DNA of 64,000 nucleotides from Brevibacillus humidisoli (GCF_020923435.1 NZ_CP087263.1:4359970-4423969); one strand, 5' to 3'; counted from the stretch's first letter, positions 34,987-44,572 are shown. Notes: generated by a model not told the origin, from the sequence alone. Program-made: numbers and translations.

Positions 34987-35937
34987 ATGGCGAACTACCG
35001 CGATCCGAAACTAAAAGTATTTACCTGTAATGCTAATCCACAGTTGGCACAAGAGATTGTCGAACATATCGGACTTCCCCTAGGCAACGCAGAAGCGATC
35101 CGGTTTAGCGATGGCGAATGCCAGATCAAGCTGAACGAGAGCGTCAGGGGAGCCGACGTATTCGTCATCCAACCGACCAGTGCCCCGGTCAACGAGCATC
35201 TGATGGAACTTTTGGTGATGGTAGATGCACTGAAACGGGCATCGGCCAAAAGCATCAACGTCGTGATCCCTTATTACGGGTATGCGCGTCAAGACCGGAA
35301 AGCACGAGCTCGCGATCCGATAACTGCAAAACTGGTCGCCAATCTGATTGAAACAGCAGGAGCTCATCGGGTGATTACGATGGATCTGCACGCCACCCAG
35401 ATCCAGGGTTTCTTTGATATCCCGGTGGACCATCTGTTAGGTGTGCCAATCCTGGGCAACTATTTCACACAAAAAGGACTATCTGACATCGTGGTGGTTT
35501 CCCCTGATCATGGTGGGGTGACACGCGCCCGCAAACTGGCTGAACGTCTGGAAGCCCCGATCGCCATCATCGACAAGCGGCGTCCCGAGCCCAATGTCGC
35601 AGAAGTGATGAATATCGTCGGCAACATCGAGGGCAGAACAGCGATCATCATCGACGACATTATCGATACGGCGGGTACCATCTCGCTGGCTGCCAATGCG
35701 CTGGTGGAAGCAGGAGCAAAGGATGTCTACGCCTGTTGCACCCATCCGGTGCTCTCAGGACCGGCAATCGAGCGGATCGACAATTCCAAGATTCGTGAAC
35801 TGGTTGTGACCAATACCATCCCGCTGTCTCCCGACAAAATGATCGACAAAATCAAAATCCTGTCCGTTGCCCCGATCATCGGTGAAGCGATTATCCGGGT
35901 TCACGAGGAACTGTCTGTCAGCAAGTTGTTTGACTAA
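34987..35937 (+). CDS. prs: Ribose-phosphate pyrophosphokinase
   Basis: A 316-residue PRPP synthetase (class I). [15 protein letters not shown] catalytic loop, [11 protein letters not shown] and the PRPP motif [11 protein letters not shown] are present. It supplies PRPP for nucleotides, His, Trp and NAD, and for sensing by PurR. The AGGAGG site (34967-34972) is 14 bases from ATG 34987 but 3 bases from an out-of-frame ATG at 34976 that opens a 12-codon frame ending inside prs. No earlier in-frame start exists. Confidence 0.97.
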   Translation: MANYRDPKLKVFTCNANPQLAQEIVEHIGLPLGNAEAIRFSDGECQIKLNESVRGADVFVIQPTSAPVNEHLMELLVMVDALKRASAKSINVVIPYYGYARQDRKARARDPITAKLVANLIETAGAHRVITMDLHATQIQGFFDIPVDHLLGVPILGNYFTQKGLSDIVVVSPDHGGVTRARKLAERLEAPIAIIDKRRPEPNVAEVMNIVGNIEGRTAIIIDDIIDTAGTISLAANALVEAGAKDVYACCTHPVLSGPAIERIDNSKIRELVVTNTIPLSPDKMIDKIKILSVAPIIGEAIIRVHEELSVSKLFD

Positions 35938-35962
35938 TTGTTTATCACACAGTCTTTGACTC

Positions 35963-36026
35963 AAAACCTCCTGGAGTGGACAAGCTAGAAGAGAAGAAAT
36001 TTCTGGTGCGTCCCCAAGGAGGTTTT
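35963..36026 (+). promoter_or_regulatory. Hairpin able to mask the ctc ribosome binding site
   Basis: AAAACCTCC (35963-35971) is perfectly complementary to GGAGGTTTT (36018-36026), which contains the ribosome site of ctc. A nested stem (CTAGAA with TTCTGG, one wobble) lies inside. Folding would hide the AAGGAGG site. Translational control, for example by free L25-type protein or by 5S rRNA availability, is an inference. Confidence 0.55.
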
Positions 36027-36029
36027 GCT

Positions 36030-36644
36030 GTGGAAACGATTGAAGCGCAAAAGCGCCAAACCGGGGCGGGAAACTACGTGAAAGCGCTGCGCCGTTCCGG
36101 TTGGGTCCCGGCAGTGCTGTACGGAAAAGAGGTGGCTAACCTGCCGATTCAGGTACGCGGAAAGGACCTGGATCAGTCGCTACGGCATGATACCACCAAT
36201 AAGCCGCTTCTGCTGCAAATAAACGGTCAGGATTACAACGTCATGATCTATGAATTACAGCGTCATCCCGTGATGGGAAACGTACTCCATGTGGACTTTA
36301 AGCAAATCAACATGAAGGAACGGGTGCATACATCCGTCCCGATTGTGATCGAGGGCAAAACGGAATACGGTGTACCCTCACTGGTTCGTCACAGCCTGGA
36401 GATCGCCTGTCTGCCGGGAGATATTCCCGAGTCGTTCCCGGTACAGGTTGAAGGATTGCAGGTAGGTGACGTGATCCTCGTCAAAGATTTGGACATCCCC
36501 GCCAACATCGATGTGGGCCTGGACGAAATGGAAGTGATCGTCAGCGTACTTGCGCCTAAAGCCGCGTCAGAAGAGTCGGTGGAAGCTGAAGAAGAGGCAG
36601 AAGAACAGACGGAAGAGACAGAACAAACCGGTGCAGGTGCTTGA
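36030..36644 (+). CDS. ctc: 50S ribosomal protein L25 / general stress protein Ctc
   Basis: A 204-residue protein, the same length as B. subtilis Ctc. The N-terminal L25 domain (G-N-Y-V-K-A-L-R-R-S-G-W-V-P-A-V-L-Y-G-K) binds 5S rRNA; the C-terminal TL5 domain ends in a Glu/Thr-rich tail. AAGGAGG at 36016-36022 fixes GTG 36030 as start rather than the earlier in-frame GTG at 35976. The ribosome site can be sequestered in a hairpin. Confidence 0.94.
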   Translation: METIEAQKRQTGAGNYVKALRRSGWVPAVLYGKEVANLPIQVRGKDLDQSLRHDTTNKPLLLQINGQDYNVMIYELQRHPVMGNVLHVDFKQINMKERVHTSVPIVIEGKTEYGVPSLVRHSLEIACLPGDIPESFPVQVEGLQVGDVILVKDLDIPANIDVGLDEMEVIVSVLAPKAASEESVEAEEEAEEQTEETEQTGAGA

Positions 36645-36656
36645 CCAAGAGCAACG

Positions 36657-36682
36657 AAGAGCGTCGTGTGGCGCTCTTTTTC
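36657..36682 (+). terminator. Terminator after ctc
   Basis: AGAGCG (36658-36663) and CGCTCT (36672-36677) pair, followed by T-rich sequence. A weak promoter TTGTTG-N18-TACAAT (36683-36712) for pth overlaps its tail. Confidence 0.7.
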
Positions 36683-36803
36683 TTGTTGTACACCACTTTT
36701 GTTAGGTACAATGAGGATAGTGTAAGAAAGGAAGAGCAATAACCGGGGAAAACGGTGCCTCGCCCGGGACATAGGCGGACTTACTCTCATGGAGGAATGA
36801 GCA

Positions 36804-37373
36804 GTGAAAGTGATTGTAGGACTGGGAAATCCAGGCCGGAAATACGAAGAGACCAGGCATAATCTAGGTTTTAAAGCCATAGATAAGATTAGTGACAAAT
36901 GGTCCATACCTGTACAGCAGAACAAGTTTCGCGCACTGGTTGGAGAAGGGCGCATAGAATCGGAACGAATCTTGTTGGTGAAACCGCAGACGTATATGAA
37001 CCTGTCAGGGGAATCGGTCAGTGAAGTACTGTCTTTCTACAAACTGACCCCAGATGATCTGCTGGTGGTCCACGATGATCTCGATTTGCCGGTAGGGAAG
37101 CTCCGTTTGAGGGAGAAAGGAAGCGCTGGCGGGAATAACGGACTCAAATCGATTATCCAACACCTCGGCACCCAGGAATTCAAGCGAATCAAGATTGGCA
37201 TTGGTCGCCCTGAGCCAGGTAGAAGTGTAAGTGATTATGTGCTTCAAGTGTTTTCGCCAAGTGACCGCGAAGTGGTTGAACAAGCTGTCGAGCAGGCGGC
37301 AGAGGCCGCAGTCAAGTGGACAGGAATCCCTTTTTTACAGGTCATGAACGAGTACAACCAGGTTAGAAGCTGA
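36804..37373 (+). CDS. pth: Peptidyl-tRNA hydrolase
   Basis: A 189-residue hydrolase that recycles peptidyl-tRNA. G-L-G-N-P-G-R-K-Y-E-E-T-R-H-N-L-G-F carries catalytic His near residue 20; P-Q-T-Y-M-N-L-S-G, H-D-D-L-D-L-P-x-G and G-G-N-N-G-L-K-S are conserved. GTG start with GGAGG upstream. Also called spoVC in B. subtilis because its loss blocks sporulation. Confidence 0.97.
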   Translation: MKVIVGLGNPGRKYEETRHNLGFKAIDKISDKWSIPVQQNKFRALVGEGRIESERILLVKPQTYMNLSGESVSEVLSFYKLTPDDLLVVHDDLDLPVGKLRLREKGSAGGNNGLKSIIQHLGTQEFKRIKIGIGRPEPGRSVSDYVLQVFSPSDREVVEQAVEQAAEAAVKWTGIPFLQVMNEYNQVRS

Positions 37374-37487
37374 ACGAGGGTGCGGTATGTTTCCTTTTCT
37401 TGCAGGCCATACTAGGTGGTAGTACATGCGGTCGCGACCACGCAGTGGTTTGTTGCGATCGCTGCCGATACCTGGGGGTGGCATGGT

Positions 37488-37718
37488 TTGAGTTTTCGTT
37501 ACGTCTGTCGCTGCTGCGGCATGAGAATCGCTGAGTTTGACCAAACAGATTTGTCGGAGGTTCAATTGGGCCTTGATTCCTTGACCCCGGAAGAACGTGA
37601 ACATATAATAACCAGAGACGCAGGCGGGGATACTGTCATCCGGATTACGTGTGACTATTGCCGCGATGCACTGGATCGGCATCCCGAGCTTTCATTGATA
37701 GGGAATCCGTTGCAGTGA
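37488..37718 (+). CDS. fin: Anti-sigma-F factor Fin (YabK)
   Basis: A 76-residue protein with two zinc CxxC elements: C-R-C-C (residues 7-10) and C-D-Y-C. L-D-S-L-T-P-E-E-R-E-H-I-I and A-L-D-R-H-P match B. subtilis Fin, which is also 76 residues. Fin shuts off sigma-F so that sigma-G takes over in the forespore. The frame is open upstream to 37416, but GGGGGTGG precedes TTG 37488, giving the family length. It sits between pth and mfd as in B. subtilis. Confidence 0.88.
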   Translation: MSFRYVCRCCGMRIAEFDQTDLSEVQLGLDSLTPEEREHIITRDAGGDTVIRITCDYCRDALDRHPELSLIGNPLQ

Positions 37719-37806
37719 GAAAAAGAGGCTATCCATTGAAGCCTTGGCTAGCGGTGAAGCTGAGGCTTATTTTCGCATGAGAAACGGCCGGAGAGGAGTT
37801 CAGTAA

Positions 37807-40800
37807 ATGCAAGTCATCATCAATCGCTTGAAAGAGGACCCTAATTACGAAACGATCGTTGCCGGCCTCTCGCGCGGACTGTCAGAGCAATTGATCTCCG
37901 GTCTTGCCGGCTCCTCGCGCCAAGTGCTGATGTGTGCACTCTATCAGCAGGTACAACGGCCCCTTTGTGTGGTCACACACAATATGTTTCAAGCACAGAA
38001 AGTGTACGAGGATTTGTCGGAACTGGTAGCGGAAGATCAGTTGCTCTTGTTTCCAGCCAATGAACTGATCGGGTCGGAATTGGCCATTGCCAGTCCGGAG
38101 ATGCTGGCCCAGCGGATTCATGTGCTGAACCGTTTGGCCCAAGGATTTACGGGTATACTGGTTGTGCCGATCGCCGGGCTTCGCCGCTTGGTGGTACCAG
38201 GGGATGTGTGGAAAGAGGCGCAGATCACCCTGCAAGTAGGAGCGGAATTGGAGATTGCCAGTTTCCTAGAGAAGGTCATAGAGTTGGGCTATGAGCGCGT
38301 GGATATGGTAGAGCGCAAAGGCGAGATGAGTGTCCGTGGCGGCATCATCGACTTATATCCAATCGATTCAGAATGGCCTGTGCGGATTGAGCTGTTTGAC
38401 GTGGAAATCGACTCCATCCGTACGTTTGACATGAATACACAGCGTTCCCATGAATCGGTTTCGTCCTACACGATCGGTCCGGCCAAGGAGATGATCGTCT
38501 CTACTCCTGTCCTGCAGGAGGCGGCGGTACGTCTCGAAAAGAAGCTGGGCGAAACATTGGGCAAGTTGAAAGACAGCGCAGCCAAGGAAAAGCTGGTCGA
38601 GCATATTGGCGAAGATATGGAGCGGATGCAGCAGGGACAGCGTTTTTCGCATCTGTTTTCCTACATTTCTGTCATCTATCCAGATCAGCAAACGCTGCTT
38701 GATTACCTGCCCGATCAAACGCTCCTGGTGATTGATGAGCCGTCACGAGTGCTGGATACGGCTGCCCAACTACAAAAGGAAGAATTGGAGTGGCAGACCG
38801 AGCGGATCTCGCAAGGGCTGTTCATGGCCAATCTATCCCTATCGGTGTCGTATGAGGAACTGATCATGGAGCAGCGTCGGCAGATTGTCTACTTGTCGCT
38901 GTTCCTGCGGCAGACGCCGCGCACCCAACCGCAAAATATCGTCAACATGAACTGCAGAACGATGCAGAACTTCCATGGCCAGATGAATGTGCTGAAAAGC
39001 GAGATGGGACGCTGGCAGAAGGGGCAGCACCAGATTGTGTTTGTAGCCGCTGATGCGGAACGGGCAAAGCGCCTGGAACGCATCCTGCACGACTATGGGA
39101 TGGAAGCGGATCTGCTCCTGGAGGTGCCGGAGACGATTCCTCCGGGTCGACCCACGATTATCATCGGCAACCTACAGAGCGGGTTTGAACTGCCGCTCAA
39201 CAAGATCGTGGTCGTAACCGAGGGTGAAGTGTTTACACCGAAGCAGCGCAAGGCCCGGAAAATGCAGCAGACGATGAGCAATGCGGAGCGGATCAAGAAC
39301 TACCTGGAATTGAAGCCGGGTGACTACGTGGTGCATATCAACCATGGGATCGGCAAATACCTCGGGATTGAGACCAAGGAGATTCTCGGCATACACAAAG
39401 ATTATCTCCACGTCCGTTACGCGGGTGGGGACAGTCTGTTTGTCCCGATCGAGCAGATCGATCACGTGCAAAAGTACGTCGGCAGCGAAGAAGCGGAACC
39501 GAAGATTTACAGTCTTGGTGGGAGTGAGTGGAAGCGAGTCAAAAACAAAGTGCAGTCATCCGTCAAGGATATTGCCGAGGATTTGATCAAGCTGTACGCC
39601 GCGAGGGAGTCTAGCGTCGGGTATCGATTTAGTGAGGATACGCTGGAACAGCGCGAATTCGAGGCGATGTTTCCATACCAGGAAACCGCCGATCAGCTGC
39701 GGGCAATCACTGAGGTCAAGGCCGACATGGAACAAAACCGGCCGATGGACCGTCTCATATGTGGGGATGTTGGTTACGGCAAAACGGAAGTAGCGATCCG
39801 CGCCGCGTTCAAGGCGGTGATGGATGGCAAGCAGGTAGCGGTGCTGGTACCGACAACCATCCTCGCCCAGCAGCACTACGAGACATTTCGCGAGCGGTTT
39901 GCCGATTACCCGATTCGCGTAGAAGTGATGAGTCGGTTCCGCTCCCGCAAAGAGCAGAACGCCACGATGAAAGGGTTAAAAGAAGGAACCGTCGATGTGG
40001 TGATCGGCACTCACCGAATATTGTCAAAAGATGTTCAGTTTCGCGACTTGGGGTTGCTGATCGTCGACGAAGAGCAGCGCTTCGGCGTCAGTCATAAGGA
40101 AAAACTGAAGCAGTTGAAGACCAATGTAGACGTACTGACGCTAACCGCGACGCCAATCCCGCGTACCTTGCATATGTCGATGCTGGGTGTTCGCGACTTG
40201 TCCGTCATCGAGACCCCTCCGGAAAACCGCTTTCCGGTGCAAACCTACGTGTTGGAGTACAGTCCGACACTGGTGAGGGAAGCCATTGAGCGGGAGTTGG
40301 CGCGAGAAGGACAGGTGTTTTTCCTGTACAACCAGGTACAGGGGATTGAGCAGATGGCTGAGCATATTCGTACCCTTGTTCCTGATGCCCGGGTGGCTGT
40401 GGCACATGGACAGATGAACGAAAGCGAACTGGAAGCCATCATGCTTGACTTCCTGGACGGTCAGTATGACGTGCTGGTGAGTACGACGATCATTGAAACC
40501 GGTGTGGACATTCCCAACGTTAACACCCTGATCATCTACGACGCGGACAAAATGGGACTGTCTCAACTGTATCAATTGCGCGGGCGCGTCGGCCGTTCCA
40601 ATCGGATCGCCTATGCCTACTTCACCTATCAAAGGGACAAGGTGCTGACCGAGGTGGCTGAGAAGCGGCTGCAGGCGATCAAGGAGTTCACGGAACTGGG
40701 ATCAGGCTTTAAAATCGCGATGCGCGATCTTGCCATCCGTGGTGCCGGCAATCTGCTGGGCGCTGAGCAGCACGGGTTCATCAACTCCGTTGGGTTTGAC

Positions 40801-41376
40801 CTGTATACGCAGATGCTGAAAGAGGCGATTGATGAGTTAAGAGGGGAAGCAAAGCAGGAGATCCATTCGCCGGTAGAGATCAATCTGCAGCTTGACGCGT
40901 ATATCCCGTCCACCTACATCACGGACAGTCGACAGAAAATCGAGATGTACAAGAAGTTTGTCGCCGCTTCCACGTTGGAAGAAGTGGACGATCTGGCCGA
41001 AGAGCTGGTGGACCGCTTCGGCGACATCCCGAAACCAGTGGAGAATTTGCTGGCGATTTCACGCTGTCGCGTCTATGCGCTTCAGCATCACATCGTGGAG
41101 ATCAGCCAAAAGGATCCCGATGTGATCAAGCTTCATCTGCATCCAAGCCAGAACAACAATATTGACGGTGGAGCACTGTTTACGATAGCTAAAAAATGGG
41201 ATCGCAGGATCGGGCTTTCGACTGGACAACAGATTGTGATTACTGTTAAAGTGAAAGGGTTGAGCACTGAAGAGGGCGCCAAGCTGGTGGAGGAACTGCT
41301 CAGCCAGTTCCACCTGGTGCGTCGTGATTGGGGTGCCCATAACGCAGTGACTGACCAACTCGGCATCAGCCGATAG
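37807..41376 (+). CDS. mfd: Transcription-repair coupling factor Mfd
   Basis: A 1189-residue ATP-dependent translocase. N-terminal UvrB-like region, then the RNA-polymerase-interacting domain (~500-570, K-P-G-D-Y-V-V-H-I-N-H-G-I-G-K-Y), then the RecG-like motor with G-D-V-G-Y-G-K-T-E-V (~653), D-E-E-Q-R-F-G-V and L-T-A-T-P-I-P-R-T-L, and the C-terminal TRCF domain. It pushes stalled RNA polymerase off lesions and recruits UvrA. Full length for the family. Confidence 0.97.
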   Translation: MQVIINRLKEDPNYETIVAGLSRGLSEQLISGLAGSSRQVLMCALYQQVQRPLCVVTHNMFQAQKVYEDLSELVAEDQLLLFPANELIGSELAIASPEMLAQRIHVLNRLAQGFTGILVVPIAGLRRLVVPGDVWKEAQITLQVGAELEIASFLEKVIELGYERVDMVERKGEMSVRGGIIDLYPIDSEWPVRIELFDVEIDSIRTFDMNTQRSHESVSSYTIGPAKEMIVSTPVLQEAAVRLEKKLGETLGKLKDSAAKEKLVEHIGEDMERMQQGQRFSHLFSYISVIYPDQQTLLDYLPDQTLLVIDEPSRVLDTAAQLQKEELEWQTERISQGLFMANLSLSVSYEELIMEQRRQIVYLSLFLRQTPRTQPQNIVNMNCRTMQNFHGQMNVLKSEMGRWQKGQHQIVFVAADAERAKRLERILHDYGMEADLLLEVPETIPPGRPTIIIGNLQSGFELPLNKIVVVTEGEVFTPKQRKARKMQQTMSNAERIKNYLELKPGDYVVHINHGIGKYLGIETKEILGIHKDYLHVRYAGGDSLFVPIEQIDHVQKYVGSEEAEPKIYSLGGSEWKRVKNKVQSSVKDIAEDLIKLYAARESSVGYRFSEDTLEQREFEAMFPYQETADQLRAITEVKADMEQNRPMDRLICGDVGYGKTEVAIRAAFKAVMDGKQVAVLVPTTILAQQHYETFRERFADYPIRVEVMSRFRSRKEQNATMKGLKEGTVDVVIGTHRILSKDVQFRDLGLLIVDEEQRFGVSHKEKLKQLKTNVDVLTLTATPIPRTLHMSMLGVRDLSVIETPPENRFPVQTYVLEYSPTLVREAIERELAREGQVFFLYNQVQGIEQMAEHIRTLVPDARVAVAHGQMNESELEAIMLDFLDGQYDVLVSTTIIETGVDIPNVNTLIIYDADKMGLSQLYQLRGRVGRSNRIAYAYFTYQRDKVLTEVAEKRLQAIKEFTELGSGFKIAMRDLAIRGAGNLLGAEQHGFINSVGFDLYTQMLKEAIDELRGEAKQEIHSPVEINLQLDAYIPSTYITDSRQKIEMYKKFVAASTLEEVDDLAEELVDRFGDIPKPVENLLAISRCRVYALQHHIVEISQKDPDVIKLHLHPSQNNNIDGGALFTIAKKWDRRIGLSTGQQIVITVKVKGLSTEEGAKLVEELLSQFHLVRRDWGAHNAVTDQLGISR

Positions 41377-41391
41377 AAGGGAGTAGACACG

Positions 41392-42450
41392 ATGCAAAAG
41401 ACCGATAGACGCAAAGCGCGCTTTTTTCCTATGATGACAGCGATCTTGTTGGCGTTTGCCGTACTCGCAGCCGGCTGCGGCAAAGAAGAAGCAGAGCAGC
41501 CCGCCAAGCCGAACGAACAGGCCGAGCAAAATGATCAGCTAGCCCAGTTTCCGGGGGTGACGCTGCCGTATGAACAGGTCGGCCCGGACACTGTGGTAGC
41601 CGAGTATGAGGGTGGCAAGCTAACTGCAAAACAGTTTGAAGACTTTTTGCGTACATTGAACTTCCTCCAGCCGGGACAGGGACAGGCTATCAAAAATGCA
41701 GATCAGCAAATGCTGGAGACCTACATTCGCGAATACACCGGTACGATTTTGCTGGCCAACCGGGCAGACGAGAAAGTGGCTGGTGAAGCGAAGAAACAGG
41801 CGGAACAAACGTTCGACCGCTTCAAACAAGAGTACATGGGACTTCTGAACAATGAAGAAGCAAATTTTGACAAGCTGATGGACAAGCAGGGAGTCACCAA
41901 AGACGTGGTGATTGAGCAAATGACATTGATCAATTCCTCGATCAGCTATCTGCGCAGCGGGATCAGTGAGGAGGAGCTCAAACAGCGCTACGACAAGGCT
42001 GACAAATCTGCCTTTACCACAGCCTCCGTCCGGCATATCCTGATCTCCAACGAAAGCCGTTCGGATGAGGAAGCAAAGAAACTGGCTGACGATTTGGCGA
42101 AGCGCCTGAAAGCAGGAGAAGATTTTGCCGCACTGGCCAAAGAGTACTCCGATGACCCTGGCAGCAAAGAGACGGGCGGGCTGTATGAAAATGCCAACGT
42201 AAATGACTGGGTGCCGGAGTTCAAGGAGGCTGCCTTAACCTTGCCAATCGGCGAGATCAGTGATCCGGTCAAGACCAGTTACGGCTACCACGTGATGAAG
42301 GTGGAAAAACGCGCCGTCACACCGTTTGAAGAAGCCAAAGACGCACTGCGTGAAACAGCGCTGCAGGAGAAATACAATCAATTCATCAAGGACGAAGTAG
42401 ACAAACTGGTCACCAAATGGAATTACCTAAAAGTAACCCAAAAAAGTTAA
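41392..42450 (+). CDS. PrsA-like peptidyl-prolyl isomerase lipoprotein
   Basis: A 352-residue foldase. The signal peptide ends in a lipobox L-A-A-G-C with Cys29, so it is anchored on the outer face of the membrane. A SurA_N-like helical region precedes a parvulin domain (~213-305): V-R-H-I-L-I, S-D-D-P-G-S-K-E-T-G-G-L-Y and S-Y-G-Y-H-V-M-K-V. Such proteins help exported proteins fold. In B. subtilis the prsA gene is elsewhere; a foldase here between mfd and spoVT is a lineage feature. A perfect terminator follows. Confidence 0.92.
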   Translation: MQKTDRRKARFFPMMTAILLAFAVLAAGCGKEEAEQPAKPNEQAEQNDQLAQFPGVTLPYEQVGPDTVVAEYEGGKLTAKQFEDFLRTLNFLQPGQGQAIKNADQQMLETYIREYTGTILLANRADEKVAGEAKKQAEQTFDRFKQEYMGLLNNEEANFDKLMDKQGVTKDVVIEQMTLINSSISYLRSGISEEELKQRYDKADKSAFTTASVRHILISNESRSDEEAKKLADDLAKRLKAGEDFAALAKEYSDDPGSKETGGLYENANVNDWVPEFKEAALTLPIGEISDPVKTSYGYHVMKVEKRAVTPFEEAKDALRETALQEKYNQFIKDEVDKLVTKWNYLKVTQKS

Positions 42451-42465
42451 TGTACGACAGGAGGA

Positions 42466-42494
42466 AACAGGGAATCGGCCGATTCCCTGTTTTT
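42466..42494 (+). terminator. Terminator of the foldase gene, insertion site of the group II intron
   Basis: A 22-base perfect palindrome CAGGGAATCGG/CCGATTCCCTG (42468-42489) followed by five T. The intron begins six bases after the T run. Confidence 0.9.
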
Positions 42495-42499
42495 GCGTT

Positions 42500-44385
42500 G
42501 TGCGCCCAGCATGGGCGTTATCTTTAGGGTTAAAGTCCTGAATGGCGAAGGCAGTAGTAGCCATTAGCTTAAGACAGGGGTGTCCACCGTGAGGTGGAAT
42601 CTGAAGGAAGTCGGCGGCAAACCTCCGGTCTGAGGGACACGAACCTCATATAAGGCTAGCATTCGTTGGATGAGCCTGCAACACAAGGCAAAGTCCATAC
42701 TGCCGAAGGCGAATGAAAGTAAATGAGGCAGATAGATGGAGGGGAAGATAACGCTCTTACCTGGGGAGACCTGACCGAAACGCCATGCCCTCATGGTAAC
42801 CTTCTTCGCAAGGAGAAGCTGAACGGTCAGGAGTCAGCAGAGGTCATAGTACCCTAGTAAAGGACGCTTGAACAGGGAAGGACCAAACAGCTAGGAAGAA
42901 CGAGAATCTAGGCGTTCATTCTTATCAATGAAGCAGACAATCCGTAAGGACTTACTCAGTGGAGGAAGTGGTGAATCCCACAGGGGACTCTGAGAGGGCT
43001 GAGGTAAGAATGGCACAAGTAGAAAGAACGTTCACGCGAAAGGAATATCTCAATATGATGAAGCAACTCCTGTCACGGGAAAACCTTCTGACAGCGCTAA
43101 AAAGAGTGGAAAAGAATAAAGGAAGTCACGGTGTGGATGGTATGTCCGTTAAAACCCTACGTGAACATATCATGACCAATTGGGACTCCATCCGCCAGCA
43201 GTTAGAGGATGGTACCTACAAACCGTCACCAGTCCGAAGAGTCGAAATCCCGAAACCTAACGGAGGTGTTCGGTTATTAGGTATACCTACTGTGACAGAT
43301 CGCTTCATTCAACAGGCAATCGCGCAAATTCTTACCCCAATTTTCGATCCGATGTTCTCCGAACATAGCTATGGTTTTCGTCCTAACAGACGAGGACATG
43401 ATGCGGTTCGCAAGGCAAAAGGATTTATGAGAGAGGGAAAACGGTGGGTTGTTGATTTAGATTTAGAGAAATTCTTTGATAAAGTAAACCACGACAAACT
43501 AATGGGGCTTTTAGCCAAGGATGTCGAGGATAAAACCCTTCTCAAGCTTATTAGAAGTTACTTAGAGTCCGGCATCATGATTAACGGCCTTGAAACAATT
43601 AATGAACAAGGAGTACCGCAAGGTGGCCCTCTCAGTCCACTTCTATCTAACATCATGTTACATGAGCTAGACAAGGAACTGGAGAAGAGAAATCTTCACT
43701 TCGTCCGGTACGCAGACGACTGTAACATATATGTCTCCTCAAAGAAGGCTGGCCTACGGATAATGGAATCCATTACTAAGTTCATGGAAGAGAAGCTGAA
43801 ACTTAAGGTCAACAAAGACAAAAGTACGGTGGATCGTCCATGGAGACGAAAGTTTCTTGGTTTCAGTTTTACCTCCCAATTCGAACCGAGAATTCGAGTA
43901 GCCAAAGAAAGCATGAAGAAGGTAAAACAGAGAATTCGGGAATTTACCTCAAGATCTAAACCATTACCTATGGAGTATCGGATTGAACAGCTAAACCAAT
44001 ACCTTATCGGCTGGGTTGGATCCTTCTCGCTTGCGGATACACCTTCGGTATTCTCCAGTTTAGATGAATGGATAAGAAGAAGACTCCGCATGTGCCTATG
44101 GAAACAGTGGAAGAAACCTCAAACAAAAGTAAAAAGGCTTTTAACGTTGGGAGCTCCCAAAGTAAAAGCCTATGAATGGGGTAATTCTCGTAAGAAATAC
44201 TGGCGGATTGCTTGTAGTCCAATACTTCACAGAACTTTGGATAATGCCTATTGGCAGACCGAAGGTCTGAAAAGTCTTAAGGAGAGGTACTCTCTTTTAC
44301 GTCATACTTAGCTGAACCGCCGTATACCGAACGGTACGTACGGTGGTGTGAGGAGACGGGGGTTAGCCGCCCCCTCTTACTCGAT
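42500..44385 (+). mobile_element. Group II intron, IIC (bacterial class C) type
   Basis: The 5' end is GTGCGCC at 42500. About 450 bases of structured, non-coding ribozyme (domains I-III) precede the reverse transcriptase frame. Domain V is seen at ~44314-44349: ACCGCCGTA pairs with TACGGTGGT around a GAACGG-containing tip, with a CGC triad. Domain VI follows (GGGGG/CCCCC stem) and the end is read as ACTCGAT (44385). Insertion directly behind a terminator hairpin, the CGC triad and the lack of an endonuclease domain are the hallmarks of IIC introns. The boundaries are estimates of a few bases. The intron seems intact. Confidence 0.88.
42959..44311 (+). CDS. ltrA: Group II intron reverse transcriptase/maturase
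   Basis: A 450-residue intron-encoded protein. RT motifs in order: G-S-H-G-V-D-G, R-R-V-E-I-P-K-P-N-G-G-V-R-L-L-G-I-P, F-D-P-M-F-S-E-H-S-Y-G-F-R-P-N-R, Q-G-G-P-L-S-P-L-L-S-N-I and the active site Y-A-D-D (251-254). The maturase domain (G-I-I-M type, ~360-440) follows. No HNH endonuclease domain is present, so target-primed transcription would rely on nascent DNA strands. Start GTG 42959 or ATG 43010 (GAGGTAAG upstream). Confidence 0.92.
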   Translation: MEEVVNPTGDSERAEVRMAQVERTFTRKEYLNMMKQLLSRENLLTALKRVEKNKGSHGVDGMSVKTLREHIMTNWDSIRQQLEDGTYKPSPVRRVEIPKPNGGVRLLGIPTVTDRFIQQAIAQILTPIFDPMFSEHSYGFRPNRRGHDAVRKAKGFMREGKRWVVDLDLEKFFDKVNHDKLMGLLAKDVEDKTLLKLIRSYLESGIMINGLETINEQGVPQGGPLSPLLSNIMLHELDKELEKRNLHFVRYADDCNIYVSSKKAGLRIMESITKFMEEKLKLKVNKDKSTVDRPWRRKFLGFSFTSQFEPRIRVAKESMKKVKQRIREFTSRSKPLPMEYRIEQLNQYLIGWVGSFSLADTPSVFSSLDEWIRRRLRMCLWKQWKKPQTKVKRLLTLGAPKVKAYEWGNSRKKYWRIACSPILHRTLDNAYWQTEGLKSLKERYSLLRHT

Positions 44386-44390
44386 TGATC

Positions 44391-44419
44391 GCATATTCTG
44401 CATAACGGGGTACATACTA
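44391..44419 (+). promoter_or_regulatory. Sigma-G promoter of spoVT
   Basis: GCATA (44391-44395), 17 bases, CATACTA (44413-44419): both elements fit the sigma-G consensus (GHATR and CATWHTA). spoVT is a known sigma-G gene in B. subtilis. The -35 element begins six bases behind the end of the group II intron. A leader of ~140 bases follows with a CCAC/GTGG hairpin. Confidence 0.75.
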
Positions 44420-44572
44420 TAGTCACTCGCTACCACCCGGGGGAGAGTATAACGAGAGTGGAAAACATTGCAGGTGCACAAGGGATAGTAAAATCAGGGT
44501 TGACGGAAAAAATAAAGATGACCCTCCACAAGTTCACAACCCAATTTCTCAAGAAAGCGAGGCAACATGATT

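Noticed and set aside
42959-44311. Reverse transcriptase as a retron or DGR enzyme
   Set aside because: The maturase domain, flanking ribozyme with domain V and terminator-linked insertion fit a group II intron; no msr/msd or template/variable repeats are present.
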